Source of the DNA: Raphanus sativus
Lineage: Eukaryota > Streptophyta > Magnoliopsida > Brassicales > Brassicaceae
DNA: 64,000 bases
NCBI RefSeq assembly: GCF_000801105.2
Contig: NC_079514.1
Span: 22,856,293-22,920,292 of the forward strand
Direction of reading: 5' to 3'
A program made the position numbers and the translations under genes. This document shows, piece after piece, positions 21,420 through 32,898 of the stretch. The notes beneath the pieces are model-generated. The model was given only the letters and a program-made list of their open reading frames with translations, was not told where the DNA came from and did no database searches. The first letter of the stretch is position 1. Each line of letters opens with the position of its first letter.

Positions 21420-22710
21420 TGATATACCATGGATTTTACCCGTTTTTAACCATGGTATACTAGTATTTTATTATTTATTTAATCTGTTTTCTAGTCTGTT
21501 AGTTATGTTTTCAGGTTCAGGAGCATTTCGTGAGAAAGTGATGTTTTTGGAGCATTTTGGAGTACAAGATATGATATACCCGAGTTTACCATTCAATACC
21601 AAGTCGGAAGTCAACATTGCGATTATAATCAATCGATACTCATCCAGAGTTGTCGATCGATGTAGCTGAGAAGATCCGCGTACTAGAAGATTATAATCGA
21701 TCGATACACATCAGTGTTGTCGATCGATATCGAGGACGAAATGGTTTAGCCGACTACTTCACCAAGACTTCACCAAATTACGAGATTGCCCCTGACGAGT
21801 TTTTAACCTAATGGAAATTCTAAAATATTCCTGCTAAGTGTTTTTTGACGGCAACCTCGAAAGAAGCAAGCTTTTGACAACTCAAGAGAAAAGCAGAGAG
21901 TGTGAGAGAGAGACTAGAGTTTTATATTGTTTTGAGAGATTGGAGAGATTCCTCATCTCCTTTTGTATTTCTACTTATTTCTATCTATGCAATTCTTTCA
22001 TCTATCCATTGTCATGATTGTTCTAGATTAGCTAACTAGAATTGTGGTACTCATCAAATGGATTGCACCCTATGATTGTTCTAGATTAGCTAACTAGAAT
22101 ATAGATCACTAGGATCTTTGATTATCTTGAATTATCCATTTGAGCTAGCTTGTCTCCCGTTGAGAAGAGCGACAGCCCTCTTGAGACCTAGTGTTCATTA
22201 TCGGCTCGCGCCTAGGCATATCTAGAATCCGTCGATCGATATCCCGACAGGTGAATCGATCGCCGAGCGAAAGGTGTATCGATCGATATCTCAAAAGGAT
22301 ATCGATCGACTCTTTTTTCTGTGTCAACATACGACAGTTGAGGCCAGAGATCTAGATTATTTTAACCAGTAATACTTCACTTGAGTTAAGCGGCTGAGAT
22401 CTATAGTATCATGGAAGCAATTTTTTAAAGCATTTATTGAAATTATAATCTCCATTCCTGAATAAAAGCCCTATGTCTAGCACTCTTTATCACATTTAAA
22501 CAACCCATCATATTTGTTAGTTAGAGCAACTACCTTGCTCATTTTAAGAATTGTTACTTTTATTTCCATATATAAACCAACTTCACCTAGGATTGATTAG
22601 TAGATTTTATTTAATTGGTTCCCTAGCTCCTCGTGATTCGGTCCCTAAGTACTACAGTTGTACCTCTTATTTGAGAGAGTAAGCTCTACTGAGTAAATTG
22701 AGCACTATCA
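21420..22710 (+). repeat. 3' LTR of Athila-1 (1,291 bp)
   Basis: TGATATACC to GCACTATCA, collinear with the 5' LTR apart from a rearranged segment near 22017-22043 and scattered changes. Followed by CAAGG. Confidence 0.9.
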
Positions 22711-22921
22711 CAAGGTCGGTTTACGCTTCCCTTTTTTGCCCTTAAGCCATCATAGTCGAAAAATGGGATATTCCATTTTTTCCGATCTTCATGATTATCT
22801 GCGGAAAGTTTCCATTTTTTCCGCGGAAACTGATGCTTAATCCTCCAAGCATAAACGTCATAAGGTTTATGGGTTTTTAAGAAATTGTAAGTGGGCCTCG
22901 ACTCAAGTTTTAGGACCCCTT
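22711..22921 (-). repeat. Inverted Tat LTR, right part
   Basis: Resumes exactly where 13612 stopped (CAAGGTCGGTTTACGC) and matches the complement of 11050-11270 until the N gap. The LTR start and any flanking duplication are hidden by the gap. Confidence 0.8.
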
Positions 22922-23021
22922 NNNNNNNNNNNNNNNNNNNNNNNNNNNNNNNNNNNNNNNNNNNNNNNNNNNNNNNNNNNNNNNNNNNNNNNNNNNNNNN
23001 NNNNNNNNNNNNNNNNNNNNN
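22922..23021. other. Assembly gap, 100 N
   Basis: Exactly 100 undetermined bases; the true size is unknown. The inverted LTR on the left and pol on the right are not necessarily from one element. Confidence 0.99.
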
Positions 23022-24945
23022 GTTTACATTGATGACATGCTCGTCAAATCCCTCCACGCTAACGACCATGTCGACCATCTTGAGGAGTGCTTCTCCCGGC
23101 TGAATTCACATAACATGAAACTTAACCCGGCCAAATGCAGATTCGCCATAGCATCGGAAGAATTCCTCGGATACTTGGTAACTTATCGCGGGATAGAAGC
23201 CAACCCAAAACAGATCGATGCACTCATCGGGATGGCCTCTCCCAAAAACAAGCGAGAAGTGCAAAGGTTGACCGGGAGGGTGGCAGCACTCAATCGGTTT
23301 ATATCCCGATCAACGGACAAAGGCTTACCCTTCTACGATGTCCTGCAGGGAAACAAAAAATTTGAGTGGTCGGATGAATGCGAAGACGCTTTCAAACAGC
23401 TAAAGCACTACCTGGCGACCCCTCCAGTTCTCGCAAAACCCGTAGAAGGGGAACCACTATTCCTATACATAGCAGTATCGGCAACTGCCGTTAGCGGCGT
23501 CCTGATACGGGAAGAACGTGGGGATCAGAAACCCATCTTCTACGTAAGCAAAACACTCTTGGACGCCGAAACCCGTTATCCCCTAATGGAAAAATTAGCA
23601 TACGCAGTCGTAACATCGGCGCGGAAGCTTCGACCTTATTTTCAATCCCACACCATCGTTATCCTTACAACGTTCCCCATATGAACTATATTTCATAGTC
23701 CGAGCCAGTCGGGAAGGTTAGCCAAGTGGGCCGTCGAACTCAGCGAGTACTATATAGAAAATCGCCCCAGAACGAGTGCAAAGTCTCAAGTCCTCGCGGA
23801 TTTCTTGGTGGAGCTGCCAACCAAAGCCATAACTAACAAAGAGCCTAACTCAACTTGGCTCCTCCACGTTGACGGATCGTCGTCAAAACAAGGATCCGGG
23901 ATAGGCATTCGTCTGACGTCGCCGACCGGAGAGATCCTCGAAAAATTGTTTAGATTAGAGTTCCACGCGTCGAATAACGAGGCAGAGTACAAAGCCATTA
24001 TCGCATGATTACGGTTAGCCCACGGTTTGAAGATACGAAATATCCACGCTTACTGCGACTCTCAACTGGTTGCGAGCCAGCATAGCGGGGAGTACGAAGC
24101 CAGTGACGAAAGGATGGAAGCATAACTCAAACTAGTCCAAAACTTGTCCCAGGACTTTGATTCTTTCGCCCTCACCCAAATTCCTCGTTCCGAGAATACG
24201 CAAGCAGACACACTCGCAGCCCTGGCCTCGAGTTCGGATCCGGGACTTAAAAGAGTAATCCCGGTAGAGTTCATTGAACATCCGAGCATTGGACCTCCCG
24301 TCATCATCAATCTCATTCAAGATGATAACGAGGAAGAAATCGCAGTCGAATCAGAAGAAACGCCAGAACAAAACGAATATGGCTGCGATACGCCGTGGCT
24401 AGAGGCGATACGAGCGTATATCATCGACGGAAAATAACCTCCCGAGAAGTGGGCAGCTCGAAAAATCCGAACCCAAGCCGCCCGTTATGTAACGGTCGAC
24501 GGAGAAATTTACAAATGGAAATTCTCTGGACCACTCATGACATATTTAGAAGGACATAAGGCTAGAAAGGTAATGGAAGAAGTTCACTCTGGTTCCTGCG
24601 GAAATCATTCCGACGGAAGGTCGCTCGCCGTAAAAATAAAACGCCACGGGTTTTACTGGCCAACGATGCTCGGGGACTGCGAAAAATTCACACGAAAATG
24701 TGAAAAATGCCAGAGGCATGCTCCGACTATTCGGCAACCCGCGGAAGAACTCTCCTCCATTACGTCGCCATACCCTTTCATGCGCTGGGCTATGGATATC
24801 GTAGGACCTCTTCACAAATCCAAGCAAAAACGCTTTCTGCTGGTCCTCACAGATTTCTTTTCAAAATGGGTAGAAGCCGAATCATACGCAAGTATAAAGG
24901 ACGCACAAGTCGAAAATTTCGTATGGAAAAACATTATCTGCAGGG
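23022..24945 (+). pseudogene. Tat pol fragment: RT end, RNase H, second RNase H, integrase start
   Basis: One frame runs the whole length. It begins in the RT active site (YIDDM), passes RT thumb and connection (FLGYLVTYRGIEANP), a first RNase H (LYIAVSATAVSGVL, a degraded active-site segment), then a second RNase H (LHVDGSSSKQGSGIGI at about 23860) of the kind that marks the Tat lineage, then integrase with zinc finger (HSGSCGNH...CEKCQRH) and the first catalytic Asp (MDIVGPL). Four in-frame stops (23682, 24006, 24123, 24435) interrupt it; the first fits C-to-T decay of an Arg codon. Coding similarity ends at IICR (about 24945), before the second catalytic Asp, so integrase is truncated. Confidence 0.85.
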
Positions 24946-25039
24946 CTTCGGATCATGCGGTGCCGGAGGAAAAACATCAAGTCTACCTCTCTCATTCACC
25001 GAACCTTGGATAGGCCCTCCAACAGGTCCCCATCGGTTG

Positions 25040-26240
25040 ATATTCCTCTCCGACCACTCCTTCACAGCTCCCAACGAGCTTGCTCACGGGCCCGCTGCAC
25101 GGTCAAAGCTTGATGAGTTATCACCTCTCGAAGCTGGTTACGAAGGAAGAGGATCTCCTCATGCGGTAAAACACGTCGGCGTGGACCAAACAATCTGTTA
25201 TTTCCTGCGTTCCTTAGGGTCGAGGAAGTCGCAACTGAGGAGACAAAAGAAGGCAATGTGTAAGACCGTCTCCTCTGAGGATTGGCCCTACAGTATTAAT
25301 TATACACCGATGATATTTAAGCTCCAGGAATCCCACCTAAAGGTTAGCAGAGCAAAGGGTCAAAACTGCTTTCGTGACTGTTTAAGAGAAAGAAGAGCTG
25401 CCTTACCCCAAATGCGACTGTGGCGCAGAGACATCTGGCTCATCAAAAAAAAGAATCCAACGGTATCGCCTGGGAATGCCCCTTGCCAGCTTCACCATAA
25501 CCTCGCCAGCTGGGAATACCGGCCGAAAGATCTCTACAAAAACATTACGTAAGGTGGGATAGCAACACAAAGGTTATTTTAAAAATAAAAAAGAGGTATA
25601 CCGACAGATCGCCAAAAGAGAGGGTAGCGCGGAGCACCATTAAACTTCATGAACACATATCTCCTGTTCCATAAGTCGTTTGAAGGAAAACTCCCCCGGA
25701 CTCCCCTAGGAGGTTTGTCTACCAAAGGCTCACCATCACGAGACCAGATCTGATAAAAATCTTTCTTGTTCGATAAGGGAAGGAAGGAGTAGCAGTACAA
25801 AATTTCAGGTAGTCCAAAGGGAATACTGTAAAATTCACCCAACACCTGAATCGCCATCAGGGTACGCCACGTTGCTGGAATGAACTGCGAAGGAGAGACC
25901 CCAAAGTAAGATGCTACTTCCGCGACCAGTGAAGGGATGTCCCCCCCTGAAGCCTGCTTCTAGGTACGCCTCAAAGATGGTTATCTCGTCGGTACCTCCA
26001 TCACGAGCACGTTCGAATTCACCCGCACATCGTAGTTCCACCTAGTCAGGAAGAGAATACTTCCTGCGGATCCCTATCAGATCTTCCTGCCTGATGTCCG
26101 AGATCGGACCATCCTCGCCCTCATCACCAAAAGAACAAAAGCGATGCTGCCGCAAGGGAGCCATGGGAGCGTCTTCACTACCCACTCTCGAAGTCGCTCC
26201 TGGAGTCAGAATATGCGAGGCAAAGGGATCACCGAACAGG
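25040..26240 (-). pseudogene. Antisense accessory gene of a Tat element ('putative gypsy type transposon' domain)
   Basis: On the strand opposite to pol, broken frames read in order IRRKYSLPD (about 26060), a FEAYLEAGF block (25930-26000), MAIQVLGEFYSIPFGLPEIL (25800-25857), RDGEPLVDKPPRGVRGSFP (25690-25740) and NRRYVFMKF (25640-25660), then a basic helix-rich end (25062-25256). This order matches the domain I know as Pfam PF04195, named putative gypsy type transposon. Tat elements of several plants carry such an extra gene antisense between pol and the 3' LTR, which fits the position. Stops and frame changes disable it. The function of the family is not established. Confidence 0.65.
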
Positions 26241-26785
26241 TATCGAGGCTAGCGTGACCACCGACATGAGAAGCTGGAATCGCTCCGAAGTGGGTCTTGT
26301 CGTTAGAAATTCTTCTCAAGCAAGGGTGATGGTTCGGCCTCGGATCTATGTCATTGAAAGGCGCCAGAACATTCGTATATATACCTGAAAGGATTTTCCA
26401 TTTAACCACCAAAGGAGAAAGGAAAATCGGCAAAAAAAATGTTCATCAAGAGAAAAAGGAAGGAAGGGAAAAAATCGGAAAATCTCCTATATTTCTTTTC
26501 CGGAAAATTTCCAAAAATCATGCCAAGGAGATCTCGCCGTCAAAGGCTATCGGCATAGCGGCTAGGATTTCTCCTTGTTTCCTTTTTCACGATAGGACAT
26601 TCGTTCTACAGCACGGATCGTACTCCGCTAAATTATCTGAATCCTCATCAAGGGTCCCAGCCTGACCCATTGCAAGAAGACAATGTGTCCAAGGAATACT
26701 CCGTCCTAAGAGAAAACTACCAAAGCTCAAGAAGCACATGTTATCCCTTGATTTACACGAGCAAATCAAGGAATAAGGGGCAAAC
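26241..26785 (+). mobile_element. Tat 3' region before LTR
   Basis: 545 bp with no supported gene, containing an inverted-repeat-like TTTTCCGG/CCGGAAAA patch near 26500 and ending in AATAAGGGGCAAAC before an LTR start. Confidence 0.45.
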
Positions 26786-27097
26786 TGTTGAGGAAAAATA
26801 TCCAGACATAAGTTTTCTCCAGCTTCCGGATAGGTCCTCGACTTCCAGACCCTTGCTCAAGGAGAAACCAGGGACCGACCCCTGCCTTAGGTCTGACCCT
26901 CTTGATCAGATCGACCCCTTGAAGCAAAATAGAAGTTTTCCGCCTAAGGGGAAACTTCTATTTTTTCGATTATGGAAGAGTTCTATTTCTTGAAGCCGAC
27001 ATCTACAACTATAAAAGGGGAGCCCAAACCCTAGAATAAGGGATCGACAATTCAAGACTTAGAGATTAGAGTTTAGGCGATTAAAACTAGGGTTTAT
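26786..27097 (+). repeat. Start of a second-type Tat LTR, cut by Athila-2
   Basis: Begins TGTTGAGGAAAAATATCC after a purine-rich tract. It carries a TATA box (27010) and stops where Athila-2 begins. Its remainder is not found at the other end of Athila-2. Confidence 0.6.
27010..27017 (+). promoter_or_regulatory. TATA box of second-type Tat LTR
   Basis: TATAAAAG in ACTATAAAAGGGGAGCCC. Confidence 0.5.
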
Positions 27098-28421
27098 TGA
27101 TAGTGCTCAAATTACCCAGTAGACCTTACTCTCTCAAATAAGAGGTACAGCTGTAGTACTTAGGGATCGAATCACGAGGAGCTAGGTAACCAATTAAATA
27201 TAATCTACTAATCAATCCTAGGTGAAGTTGGTTTTCAAGATGAAAATGTAAATAGCAATTCCTAAAATGAGCAAGGTAGTTGCTCTAACTAACAATATGA
27301 TGGGGACTTAGGGCTTTTATTCAGGAATGGCGATTATAATGTCTATAAATGTTTAACAAGTTGTTTGCATGATACTATGGAACTCAGTCGCTTAACTCTC
27401 AGTGATGTCTCACTGGTTAAATAATCTAGATCTCTGGCCTCAACTGTCGTATGTTGACACAGAAAAAGAGTCGATCGATATCCTTTAGAGATATCGATCG
27501 ATACACCTTTCGCTCGGCGATCGATTCACCTGTCGGTATATCGATCGACGGCTTCTAGATATGCCTAGGCGCGAGCTAATAATGAACACTAGATCTCAAG
27601 GAGGGCGGTTAGCTCTTCTCCAAGGAGATACTAGTTCAAACAGATAATTCAAGATATCAAAGATCCTAGTGATCTATATTCTAGTTAGCTACTCTAGAAA
27701 AAGCTTAGGGTGCAATCTATTTGATGAATATCACAACTTAGCAATTATAGTTTGGGGCTAATCCCACAAACCTATTTAAACCCTAGATCTAACAAGTAGA
27801 CTACTCAGACATAGCTAAGCAATTCATAACAATAGATAGATGAAAGAATTGCATAGATAGAATAAAGTAGAAATACAAATGGAGATAAAAAATCTCTCCA
27901 ATCTCTCAAAACAAGTAAAACTCTGGTCTCTCTCTCACACTCTCTGCTTTGCCTCTCAAGACTTGTGTTTCTTAGACTCTTCAAAGCTTGCCGTCAAAAA
28001 CACTTAGCAGGAATATTTAAGCATTTCCATTAGGTTAAAACTCGTCAGGGGCAATCTCGTAATTTGGTGAAGTCTTGGTGAAGTAGTCGGCTAAACCATT
28101 TCGTCCTCGATATCGATCGACAACACTGGATGTGTATCGATCGATTATAATCTTCTAGTACGCGGATCTTCTCAGCTACATCGATCGACAACTCTGGATG
28201 AGTATCGATCGATTCTTATCGCAATGTTGACTTCCGACTTGGTTTCGAATGGTCAACTCGGGTGTATCATCTCTTGTACTCCAAAATTCTCCAAAAACAT
28301 CACTTTATCACGAAACGCTCCTGAACCTGAAAACATACCTAACAGGCTAGAAAACATATTAAATATATAATAAAACACTAGTATACCATGGTTAAAAACG
28401 GGTAAAATCCATGGTATATCA
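27098..28421 (-). repeat. 3' LTR of Athila-2 (1,324 bp)
   Basis: Plus strand TGATAGTGCTC to GGTATATCA, complement of the Athila-1 LTR. TCGATCGA motifs at 27470-27550 keep the 23-24 bp spacing. Confidence 0.88.
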
Positions 28422-28433
28422 ACTCCCCAGACT
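28422..28433 (-). other. Polypurine tract of Athila-2
   Basis: Complement reads AAGTCTGGGGAGT, one G shorter than in Athila-1. Confidence 0.7.
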
Positions 28434-29784
28434 TACTCCTTTGCTTGTCCTCAAGCAAAAACATTAGTCTTTGGAAAAGGTTTGAAAACAGTAGGAACTC
28501 AAATATTCAAAATATTGAAGTCATCACTCTATGGGTTTGCAATTCATATCTAAACATCCTAATCACATAAGTTCATTATGCCTTATCCTAGCTTAGCAAC
28601 CAAACTCATCTAGTCAACAACTTAGCAAATATCATCTGACATTCCCCTCTACTAACCTCATTTCTTAACATAAAATAAAAGTGCAGGCTTTACCTTGGGA
28701 GTATCGATCAAAGGACACATGGATTCAACTCAAACAAGTATCTGAACACACAGGTAGTCTTCTCTGATCCTTTTCTCCCCTCATCTCTTCTCTGAATCTC
28801 TTATTAGTTTCAATTTCAATAGGTTTTGATGACACAAAGGTCATCTAGTCTATCTTATTAACATTTGCATTGTAACTCATACATTTTTTTGACAAAGTGT
28901 AGCGAATAATGGGGTCTCTGGTAATTTACCTATCACTCATTTCCACAATGTGTGATCAACCTTGAGATTTAGAATATTGGGGTCGCAGGAGACACTCCTA
29001 CCCCTCTGCCTCTCAAGAAATCATTTCAATCTTTTATAACATAAACTTAGATCTTTGAGACGCCGAAGAGAGAGAAGGAAGGGAACCAGAAACACACAGA
29101 CTTTTTACTTTCCAGACTTGTAAGAGGATTTCGATTCAGTGATTTCCAAGCCCCAAGACAAGCAAATAAGTCAGTATTAGTGTTGGAGCTTTGGTTCCTT
29201 CAAACAATCTCAGCTAGTGTATATAGGTGATAGGTTGATCCACTTTAGCATCTTTAGTACTATCTGCAATCAGTAAATCTAGAATGGTGCTAAAGAGTGG
29301 TCAGACAATCAAATATAAATCTATATCAATGTCCCTATTTAATACTTATGTGAAAAATAATTTTGAAAACATTTTGAATAAAAACCAAAATAAAAACACA
29401 TATTAGTAAACTCTCCCCCAAACTTAAATTACACTGTCCCAGTGTAACACAGCCGGAGTGAGGTAAAAAAAATAAATCATATAAATAATAAATATAACAA
29501 GATAGAACGATTAAACCTGATCGACATGGTGTCGATCGATTCATAGTAGTGTACGTCGATCGTTAGTAATGGTCGTGTGGTGTCGAGCGATATGAATGGT
29601 ACGTGTCGGTCGACGGAATCATCATTCTACTCGGATCTTATAAAAACTGCAAAAATAAATCCGAAAAATAAAAGTAAAAATGAAAAATAACTTAAAAAGA
29701 AAATAAAAGAAAACCTAATAGTGGGTTGCCTCCCACTCAGCGCTTTGTTATAGTCATTTAGCTTGACTTTGTTAGGTGTGTGAC
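28434..29784 (-). mobile_element. Athila-2 3' untranslated region
   Basis: Collinear with 20058-21405 of Athila-1; no gene. Contains the hairpin/G-run at 29409-29447 and the AGTGGG stem-loop at 29720-29737. Confidence 0.65.
29720..29737 (-). other. Conserved stem-loop AGTGGG-AGGCAA-CCCACT
   Basis: Perfect six-base stem around AGGCAA. Compared with Athila-1 one stem base differs but pairing is kept. Confidence 0.6.
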
Positions 29785-30997
29785 TCAGGGGGTGTAGTGG
29801 GGGTTGTTGTTTGCTGGTGGGCAAACATTTCCCTCATCTTTGGACTCAGCAGCGGTGAAGCTTCTTGTGGCATCATCTGATCTTGTCCATCTATGATGTA
29901 TCTTTGCTAAATCTGCTTTGATGACTTGCAACCTTCTGTCCAAATCTTCCATGTCAAACTGATGCTGATAGAAATCAAATGTTGAATGCTCAGATAGTTT
30001 TTCATGTTGTTCTGTGTCGTGCTGGTCATGAATCTGCTGATCTTGATCTGCCAAGGACTCGGTGTCGATCGATGCTACTAGGTGCGCGTCGGTCGTTTCG
30101 TTGGGAGTTATGTCGGTCGATTCAGGGTCAACTGTATCGATCGATTCAGAGCGCTGTCCTTGGTACTGCAAAGCACGTATATCGCCCTTCATTTGGCGAG
30201 TAGTTCTGCATAGGCTGTTCACTCGTTCGTTGACAGTGTCGTCAATGTCATCACAGGTCCCGTTGAGTCTCCTTGCCATAGCATCCATAGCTTCGTACAG
30301 CTCATGTTTGATCTGATCAACTTCTGCTGCAGTGCATGCTCTCTTCGCTGGTGGTGGCTCGATGTCGATCGATATCGGTCTAGGCCTGTCGATCGATGTC
30401 GCGATTCTGTTACGAAGACCAAGATGATCTTGAACTATGCTCATGTCTTGTTGTAGCTCGTTCAGCTGCTGTGACAGTGTATCCAGGTATCGCATGATAG
30501 GTGAACTGAAATGATCATGTTTTTCCTCGTATGCTTTCATCCTATCCTCCAGTGCTGCGAACCTTGTGTCGATCGACGGTGAAGACTGTGTCTCGATCGA
30601 TGGAAAAGTAGCATTATGTGCCTGATCTTTCTTGCTAATTGATGCTAGCTCTTTCTGTAGAAGATCGATCCTCTTGTTTAACCATTCGACATTGTTGTTG
30701 AAAGGGCTGTAGACGTCTCCAATCCGTGTATTGATGTAAGCAATCTCCCATTCATCTCTCTTAGGTGATGAACATTCTGGTCGGTCCTTGGATGTAGTCT
30801 TGCCGATGTCGATCGATGGTACAGGTACTGTGTCGATCGATACTGGTGGCGTAGCTTCCTTCTCAAGCATGGTTAATATGTTTCCAATCTCCATTCTTAT
30901 ATCAGCCATGTCACTTTGGAAATCCTTGTAGCTGATATCCAAAGGCTGGAAAGTGTCTTCCACCAATGTGCGCATGTTTGCCTCAAGGTGTGCATGA
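29785..30997 (-). pseudogene. Athila-2 accessory protein, C-terminal part (coiled coil)
   Basis: Open without a stop from the CRM-1 insertion point to TGA at 29785. It reads as a predicted coiled coil (LEANMRTLVEDTFQPLDI, IGNILTMLEKEA, LLQKELAS) with SID motifs between helices, and an acidic/His-rich end. Removing CRM-1 and one target duplication restores one continuous frame with 38546-39393, 686 codons in all, so the protein was intact when CRM-1 inserted. It is longer and better kept than in Athila-1. No enzymatic motif is visible. Its position after protease, in the same frame as protease, suggests a Gag-protease-accessory polyprotein. Confidence 0.7.
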
Positions 30998-31002
30998 GCT
31001 TT
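30998..31002. repeat. Left target-site duplication of CRM-1
   Basis: GCTTT; the right copy (38546-38550) is GCTCT, which is also the empty-site sequence in Athila-1 (GAGCTC region at 18858), so the left copy has mutated C to T. Confidence 0.8.
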
Positions 31003-32198
31003 TGATGAGGCCATCCAAGTAGAGGTTCCCATAATTAGGCGTGGACCGACCACTAGGAGTGGAACCAAGGCCATAAGAGAAGGGTTCTCCAAGGCGGTCC
31101 AACAAATCCTAGATCAAGATGGGCAAACCGGTTAGAACTAGCTACTGATTGAAGAGATGGTCCAATTGAAGATACAAGACCAAGCCGGTTCAATTGAAGT
31201 TCAAGATTCAGCCGGTCTACTCCAATTCAAATCACTCCACCAGAACCAATCCGGTTTCATCATCTCCACATTCAACCTTGGTTCAAAATCAATCTCCAAT
31301 CCAACCGACCACATTGCTTCCGGTTCAGAGATATAGCCGACCACCAAAGTAAGTAGTATGTGTTGTACTCTTTTTCCTTCATCGGGTTTTGTCCCACTGG
31401 GTTTTCCCGATAAGGTTTTAATGAGGCAACATGCAAGCATACTATGAGCTTTGGTTTAGGCATCTCAACCAGCAACCGGTTTTCTATTTTATTTTAATTT
31501 TATTTTGGTTTAAGACTTTGGGCATTTGTCAGCCTTTTATTTCTTTTGAGAGTTGGCCATTTGTTTAGGCCTTTTAAGACATTGTTGAGTCCACAAAGGG
31601 ATGGCTTTATAACCCCTTGTGGCTGGCGATTTTTGTTCACTTAAGTCTTTTATGAAATTTGTTTTGCCATTGCAAAGAAAAAACCTAAGTCTTTCTAGTG
31701 TGAGAAACAAGAGAGAGCAGCCTGAATCTTATCAAGCTCCAACCACCATGCTTGTGGCGATTCTTCATCCCATCCACCATCCAACGATTTGCCTTGAGAG
31801 TGATACACATCCAGCAAGGCCAATCCCATCTTCTACTCATCATCCATCCACTGATCTGTTGAGAGTGATACACATCCAACAACAGATTCCATCACCATCT
31901 CTATCCCTTTTTATTTCTCTTATTTTTATTTCTGTTTGCATCTTTTGGTTTGATTCATTTTATAAATCTAAAACCCATAAAAATCATCTTTGTTTCTGTT
32001 CTTGTTTTATTTTCATAGCTTTGCTTCTGTTCTTCATTTTTATAAATCCATAAAACTTATAAAAAGTTTCTTTTGTTTCAGGTACAGTTTTGGACTGTTT
32101 TGATCCAAGCATCAAGTCCTTTCAAAACCAGTACCAAAATCGACCAGAATCTTATTCTCCAAGCCATTAGTTTGCAGCCTGGTTCCCAGCCTGTAACA
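31003..32198 (+). repeat. 5' LTR of CRM-1
   Basis: TGATGAGGCC to CCTGTAACA. Its first 130 bp still encode the pol tail when read from an upstream 3' LTR context. Confidence 0.9.
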
Positions 32199-32200
32199 TT

Positions 32201-32212
32201 TGGTATCAGAGC
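32201..32212 (+). other. Primer-binding site of CRM-1
   Basis: TGGTATCAGAGC two bases after the LTR: initiator tRNA-Met type. Confidence 0.92.
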
Positions 32213-32898
32213 TAAAGGCTCCAAAAGATTTGGTTATTTCTATCCTTTAGTTCATCTTTGTTTCAGTTTCTGCATTCTTGCATCTTTAAAAAAAAAAAAA
32301 AATTGTTCTTTGTTGTTCTTGCTGTTCTTGGTTGTTCTTGCTGTTCATAGCATTGTTCATCCTAGGATTGCTAGATCATTTCGTGCATCCAATCAATTGG
32401 TCAATCTGTTTGTGCATTTTGGTCGATTTTGCTTTCCATATTTAGTATTAATTGATCATTCTTGCATTTATTTGATTGCATTTGCATCCATCATTGTAGA
32501 TTGATTAGTTTGCATTTAATCCTGATTAGAATCTCATTTAGTTTGCATTTATTCTTGTCAATCATAATTAAAAAAAAAAAAAGATTTCAATCATCCTTTA
32601 ATTTTGATTTGCATTTAAAGTTTAATTTTCTTTCTCTTTTAAATTTTTTTTCGATTTTAATTCTTTTCCAAGTTTAAAAAAAAAAAAGATTTCAACTTTC
32701 CTTATTAAAAGAATTTCGAAATTAATTTTCATAAATCAAAAAAAAAAAAGATTTGCTTTCATTCATTCATTTGCATTCAAGTTTGACATTTCTTTTCTTT
32801 TCTTTCTTAAGTCCTTTCTTCTTTCTTTCTTTCTTCTTTCTTTCTTTGCCAATTCCCTTTGCACTTGATCTTCTTGTCTTTCTTATTTTCCAGGAGAT
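32213..32898 (+). other. 5' leader of CRM-1
   Basis: About 690 bp, T-rich with several A-runs (32286-32301, 32569-32582, 32676-32687, 32739-32750) and a CTTT-rich stretch at 32786-32855 ending TTTTCCAG just before the gag ATG. It looks like an intron 3' end. Confidence 0.45.

Larger units (their letters stand above)
13613..22710 (+). mobile_element. Athila-1: complete non-autonomous Athila-type element (SID family)
   Basis: A 9,098-bp element with LTRs TGATATACC...GCACTATCA, an Athila-type primer site (TGGCGCCGTTGCCGG), a polypurine tract and a perfect CAAGG target duplication. The internal region encodes Gag, aspartic protease and a long accessory region, all broken. There is no trace of RT, RNase H or integrase between protease and 3' LTR. 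The same layout recurs in the second copy (27098-42478), so this is a family, not a one-off deletion. The octamer TCGATCGA occurs about 33 times across LTRs, coding and UTR. Confidence 0.92.

Noticed and set aside
13613..22710. Could the regularly spaced TCGATCGA repeats be a CRISPR array?
   Set aside because: The setting is a plant retrotransposon, repeats are only 8-10 bp, spacers are partly coding and partly LTR, and there is no leader or cas gene.
24707..25552. A 281-codon plus-strand frame after the Tat pol fragment
   Set aside because: It overlaps the end of integrase in another frame and then the antisense accessory gene; no recognisable domain.
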